A stretch of DNA of 64,000 nt, taken from positions 1 through 64,000 of the forward strand of contig JBDZVM010000007.1 in assembly GCA_040255675.1 (NCBI GenBank), given 5' to 3'. Source of the DNA: JBDZVM01 sp040255675 (GTDB taxonomy: Bacteria > Actinomycetota > Actinomycetes > Acidothermales > Acidothermaceae). Positions within the stretch are counted from its first letter, which is position 1, and each line of letters opens with the position of its first letter. Below are positions 60,948 to 64,000 of the stretch, one piece after another. The position numbers and the translations under genes are program-made. A model generated the notes under the pieces. The model was not told where the DNA came from. It was given only the letters and a program-made list of their open reading frames with translations, and searched no databases.

Positions 60948-63900
60948 TCAGTTGGTGTTACGGGTGTTTTTCACGGTGACGGCGAGCTGGCACCAGTCAC
61001 CGCCTTCGTCGGTGTTGTCGGTGCGTAGCGTGTTGCCCACGGTTTGGTCTCGTGGAACCGTGAACGACATCGAACTCGTGCCGTCGAGGTCGGTGGTGCT
61101 TTCGTCGGTGCCTTCGTAAAGCCAGCACTGCACTTCGACGTCGATGTCGTTGTTCGCGAGCAGCCGGCAGGTGAACTTGTAGCTGACCCGAAGCTCGCCG
61201 CCCCAGTGATAATCGGGCAGCGTCAACGTGTTCACCGGCATATTCGGATTCACCGCGACTTCGAAGTACTCCGGCCCGGGATCGTCGATTTCGTTGTCAC
61301 CGAAGGTTTCGTCGTCGACGCCGTAGAAGTCGACGTAGAGTTGCGCGATGCGGTTGCTCTCGTCGGGCGCCTGCAAGACGATGTCGACCGCGAGATCGGC
61401 GCTCGTGAGGTTAATCTTCGCCGTCCCTTGACACAACAACGAGCCGATGACTTGCTGCGCCTTGAGTTCGTAGCTTCCGAGCGGCACGTCCGTCAGGGTG
61501 TAGCTGCCATCGGCCGCCGTGGTTGTCGCTTTGCCGTCGTACGCGACGACGGTCGCGCCGCCCACACCTTGGCCGTTGTAGGTGACGCGACCATGCACCT
61601 TGCCCTTGGTGACGACTTTCTTCCATCGCGACACCGTGTAGGTCTCCACCCGTGGCTCGCGATATTGCAACGGCTCGGCAAAGCCGTAGAGGCCGCCTTT
61701 GCTCGGCGGATCCCAGAACAAGATATTGTCGGGAGAAATCGCGATAGCGTCTTTGAGCTGTTGCCACGCGTCGGAGTCTTTGCCGTCGGCGTCGTCGTTC
61801 GCGAAGGTGTTCACGAACTGGTTCGCGGTGTCGTCGGGCGCGTCGGTCAGCAAACCGCCAAGCCAGCCGGCCTTGTCTTCGGCCGCGTTGTAGATGTAGT
61901 CGTACAGCCACTGCGCCGCCACTTTGCGTTCGGCAGCCGAGTAACGGTAAAGCCCGTCAGGGTTGTTCGGCCCAACCTCGGCGCCTTGCGCAATATCGGC
62001 GGGTTCGAGGTCGGTGGGCATCACATCGGTCGTCGTCGCTTCCATGTGGTGGCCCAGCTTGCGATGCACGCTCCAGACGAACGACGAACAGACCGTGCCG
62101 TAGGTGCCGTTCGCCCAACCCGCCTCAGCGCCGACCGTCGCGAGGATCGAGACGGGGTCGGTGTAGCCGTAGAAGCGGTAGTGGCTCTTCGAGCGAACGT
62201 TGGGGCGCCCGGCACCGCTTGCCGCCTCCACGGCGGCAGCGTGCAGCGCAGCACGCACGGTGTCGGTCTCTTCGAACGGATCGGGTTTCACCACCAGCGG
62301 CGGCACGATCTCGAAATTGTCGTTGAACGTCGCGCCGATCGCGTGCGGCGAGAACGACGAAATCGAATACTTGCCTCCTTCGGGCGCCACAAACGGCTCG
62401 CCGTTCACCGCGGCGTCGATCGACTGACGAACCACGCCGGGCCACAAGTACTTCAGCGAGTTCGGGTCGAAGCCGTCGGAACCATCAGCGAGCACGCCCA
62501 CCATGTGGTCTTGCAACCACTCCTCCGACCCGGTGGAGTGCGTGATTTCATCATAGTTGCGGGTCATGATGCCCGAGTGGCTGTGCTTTTGGGGCGGATT
62601 CACCTGGCGCAAAAGTTCGGCGATGATCCCCGCGCCGCCAGGCGAGAGAATGACATCGCCTTTGCGCGCGTTCACGAAACGCCCCGGCATCATCACCTGC
62701 ATTTCCTCGGTGGTGAGCTGGCACACCAGGTTTTCGGCGTCGGCTTGCGCGAGTTCGGCGTCGCTGATGTTGTCGGGGTCGCAGATTTGCCCCTCCGCCA
62801 CCGAACCGACCTGCGGTGGTGGTGCCGGTTGAGGCGACGGATGTGGCGTCGGCGGAAGCGGACCGGGATGTGGTTGCGGCAACGGTCGTGGCAACTGATC
62901 CGGGAACGGTCGCGAAAAGATGCGGGGCGTCGCCAAGCCTTCGATGTGCTTGGCGTACAGCGGTGCCGTCGCCGCACCCAACACGGCGCGGACCGCCGTC
63001 CGCATCTTGTCGCTTTTCGCGACCGCGCTGTTGCGGCCGAGGCTCACGGAAATTGTGCCGGTTGCGGTATCGACGGCCGTCGAACTTCTTTGCAGGACGT
63101 CGATTCCGCGGAATGCCTGGCCGATGCCTTTTTCGACCTCCTGCCACGGCCACGTGTGCACGGGCACGTTGTGACCCGGCCCGGGAAGGCGCAGCGTTGG
63201 CGGTTTCTTGTGCTGGTCAGCGGCCGAAATCTCGAAGGTGTGCGATAAGCGCACCTTGGTGTTCTTCGCGGAACCGCCGTAGTAGACAGTGAATCCGGGC
63301 GCATTGTCGGGCAGCGTCGCCGAGTATGCCGCGTTGACGGAAATGACGCTCGACGATTTCGCCGCGACCGTGATCGGCGTCTTTAACGCCGTAAACGCCG
63401 GCACGCCGAGGTCGTCGCCCTGCTTGGCGGCGTCCGCGAGCGCGACGATCGCCATGTGGTCGAGCACCAACGGGAAATCCTCGATGTTGTGCACGGTGAA
63501 GGTGCCGCTGAATCCGAGCGGGCCCTTGGTCGCGTAGACGTCGGCCTCGAGGTGCGGCACGATCGCGCCCTGCTTCTTGCACATCGCGTACGCCGAGTAG
63601 ACGACAAGGGTGCGGCTCACCGTCACGTTGTCGGGGCGTGACGTGCAGGTCACCGTAAACACGCCGTGGTCGTCGTCCGGCCCGAGGGCCGCGAAGTAAT
63701 CGTGCGACACCATCGGCACGGGTGTCGTGGCTTTTGTGCCGTCGCCGAAATCCCATTCGAATTGATGCTGCTTGGCGCTCTTGTGTTCGGCCGCGATAAT
63801 TTTCGCGATATCGACGTCGTCGAGTTTCACGACCGTCGACGTCATGCGACGAGCGATGCCCTTGCGCTCGCGCACGACCGGTGTCACGCGTGAGACCGGC

Positions 63901-64000
63901 GAACTTCCGTGCTTGCCGATGACCTCACCGAGCACGCCACGACCGTGCGGCAACGGGTGCGGGAGAGGCTTCGGAAACGGCCCCGGGTGCGGCGCCGGAA
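60948..64000 (-). CDS. Large protein with PKD-like, permuted NlpC/P60-like peptidase and carboxypeptidase-regulatory-like domains (5' end cut by window)
   Basis: The frame is open from 60948 to base 64000 without a secure start. The first residues in view are Pro/His-rich (PAPHPGPFPKPLPHPLPHGRG), like a second Pro-rich linker later in the same protein, so the gene likely continues beyond the window. ATG 63845 (MTSTVVKLDD) is an alternative start. Visible parts, in order: a PKD-like start (FEWDFGDGTKA), beta-rich domains, the Pro-rich linker, a permuted NlpC/P60 (YiiX/LRAT-like) core with GDVILSPGG, the catalytic-type His in HSHSGIMT and Cys in CSSFVWSVHRKLGH, a CarboxypepD_reg-like domain (VHGRVTYNGQGVGGATVVAYDG), and a beta C-terminal domain ending VTVKNTRNTN. 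No signal peptide is in view. It is probably a surface or secreted hydrolase. Confidence 0.72.
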   Translation of the reverse strand, partial: PAPHPGPFPKPLPHPLPHGRGVLGEVIGKHGSSPVSRVTPVVRERKGIARRMTSTVVKLDDVDIAKIIAAEHKSAKQHQFEWDFGDGTKATTPVPMVSHDYFAALGPDDDHGVFTVTCTSRPDNVTVSRTLVVYSAYAMCKKQGAIVPHLEADVYATKGPLGFSGTFTVHNIEDFPLVLDHMAIVALADAAKQGDDLGVPAFTALKTPITVAAKSSSVISVNAAYSATLPDNAPGFTVYYGGSAKNTKVRLSHTFEISAADQHKKPPTLRLPGPGHNVPVHTWPWQEVEKGIGQAFRGIDVLQRSSTAVDTATGTISVSLGRNSAVAKSDKMRTAVRAVLGAATAPLYAKHIEGLATPRIFSRPFPDQLPRPLPQPHPGPLPPTPHPSPQPAPPPQVGSVAEGQICDPDNISDAELAQADAENLVCQLTTEEMQVMMPGRFVNARKGDVILSPGGAGIIAELLRQVNPPQKHSHSGIMTRNYDEITHSTGSEEWLQDHMVGVLADGSDGFDPNSLKYLWPGVVRQSIDAAVNGEPFVAPEGGKYSISSFSPHAIGATFNDNFEIVPPLVVKPDPFEETDTVRAALHAAAVEAASGAGRPNVRSKSHYRFYGYTDPVSILATVGAEAGWANGTYGTVCSSFVWSVHRKLGHHMEATTTDVMPTDLEPADIAQGAEVGPNNPDGLYRYSAAERKVAAQWLYDYIYNAAEDKAGWLGGLLTDAPDDTANQFVNTFANDDADGKDSDAWQQLKDAIAISPDNILFWDPPSKGGLYGFAEPLQYREPRVETYTVSRWKKVVTKGKVHGRVTYNGQGVGGATVVAYDGKATTTAADGSYTLTDVPLGSYELKAQQVIGSLLCQGTAKINLTSADLAVDIVLQAPDESNRIAQLYVDFYGVDDETFGDNEIDDPGPEYFEVAVNPNMPVNTLTLPDYHWGGELRVSYKFTCRLLANNDIDVEVQCWLYEGTDESTTDLDGTSSMSFTVPRDQTVGNTLRTDNTDEGGDWCQLAVTVKNTRNTN

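Noticed and set aside
61044..63248. 734-codon plus-strand frame opposite the right-edge gene
   Set aside because: The minus strand encodes recognisable PKD, NlpC/P60-like and CarboxypepD_reg motifs. The plus frame is Val/Arg/Asp-rich with no motif.
1..64000. CRISPR arrays, tRNA/rRNA genes, intact insertion sequences or prophage
   Set aside because: No regularly spaced direct repeats, cloverleaf-like ends, transposase or integrase motifs were found on reading the window.

Overview
The window is high-GC DNA with long, densely packed genes, many GTG starts and frequent 4-base ATGA/GTGA overlaps. Several genes point to an actinobacterium (Actinomycetota). These are a LexA gene with SOS boxes of the TCGAAC-N4-GTTCGA type, divergent from a LysM protein as in mycobacteria; a mycothiol-type maleylpyruvate isomerase family protein; a coenzyme B12-dependent ribonucleotide reductase with NrdR; cell-wall-binding repeat 2 proteins; a GH12-CBM2 cellulase; and an actinobacterial-type heliorhodopsin. 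I cannot name the genus. The gene content suggests a free-living soil or plant-debris organism. No rRNA, tRNA, CRISPR array, intact insertion sequence or prophage was seen.

Layout. 1-1413: an FtsX-type ABC exporter with a PadR regulator, cut by the left edge. 1468-8264: an L-arabinose cluster (araD; ABC importer binding protein, ATPase and permease; araA; LacI-type regulator) followed by a GH105 polysaccharide hydrolase (8451-10073). No ribulokinase (araB) is present in the window. 10088-18246: mostly housekeeping or orphan genes (phosphoesterase, DUF1801, TIGR03086, AlaX editing protein, a giant fused ABC exporter). 18433-24098: a two-component system, a flavin oxidoreductase, a VOC-TrmO fusion, GNAT, and a PNPOx-like protein. 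24112-30038: secreted proteins (BNR/Asp-box protein, beta-helix protein) flanking a probable toxin operon (26083-28739). That operon pairs a DUF4157 protein carrying a C-terminal ADP-ribosyltransferase with a translationally coupled small protein. 30229-38891: two more two-component systems, GH15, membrane proteins and a TetR pseudogene. 39134-45338: an F420/NADP-type oxidoreductase, then a light-related locus (heliorhodopsin, DUF378, CarH/LitR-like B12 regulator), then a small cupin/VOC/DUF5519 operon with a divergent TetR. 45923-48607: a large CWB2 surface protein. 48744-53937: DNA precursor supply and SOS response (nrdJ, nrdR, LysM protein, lexA). 54132-60815: GH12-CBM2 cellulase, CPA1 antiporter, and an ABC-2 exporter with its two-component system. 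60948-right edge: a large PKD / permuted NlpC-P60-like / carboxypeptidase-regulatory-domain protein, cut by the window end.

Themes. Four NarL-type histidine kinase/response regulator pairs lie in 64 kb. Two of them are divergent from a small membrane protein and one is in line with an ABC-2 exporter. Three short relics show that paralogues of genes in this same window once lay elsewhere in it: a CWB2 gene 3' end at 38.96 kb, a kinase-regulator junction at 45.48 kb, and the 3' end of the right-edge gene at 55.44 kb. The most interesting candidates are the DUF4157-ART toxin with its putative immunity gene, the heliorhodopsin/CarH-like photoregulation locus, the VOC-TrmO fusion, and an 88-nt long inverted repeat at 8177-8264.
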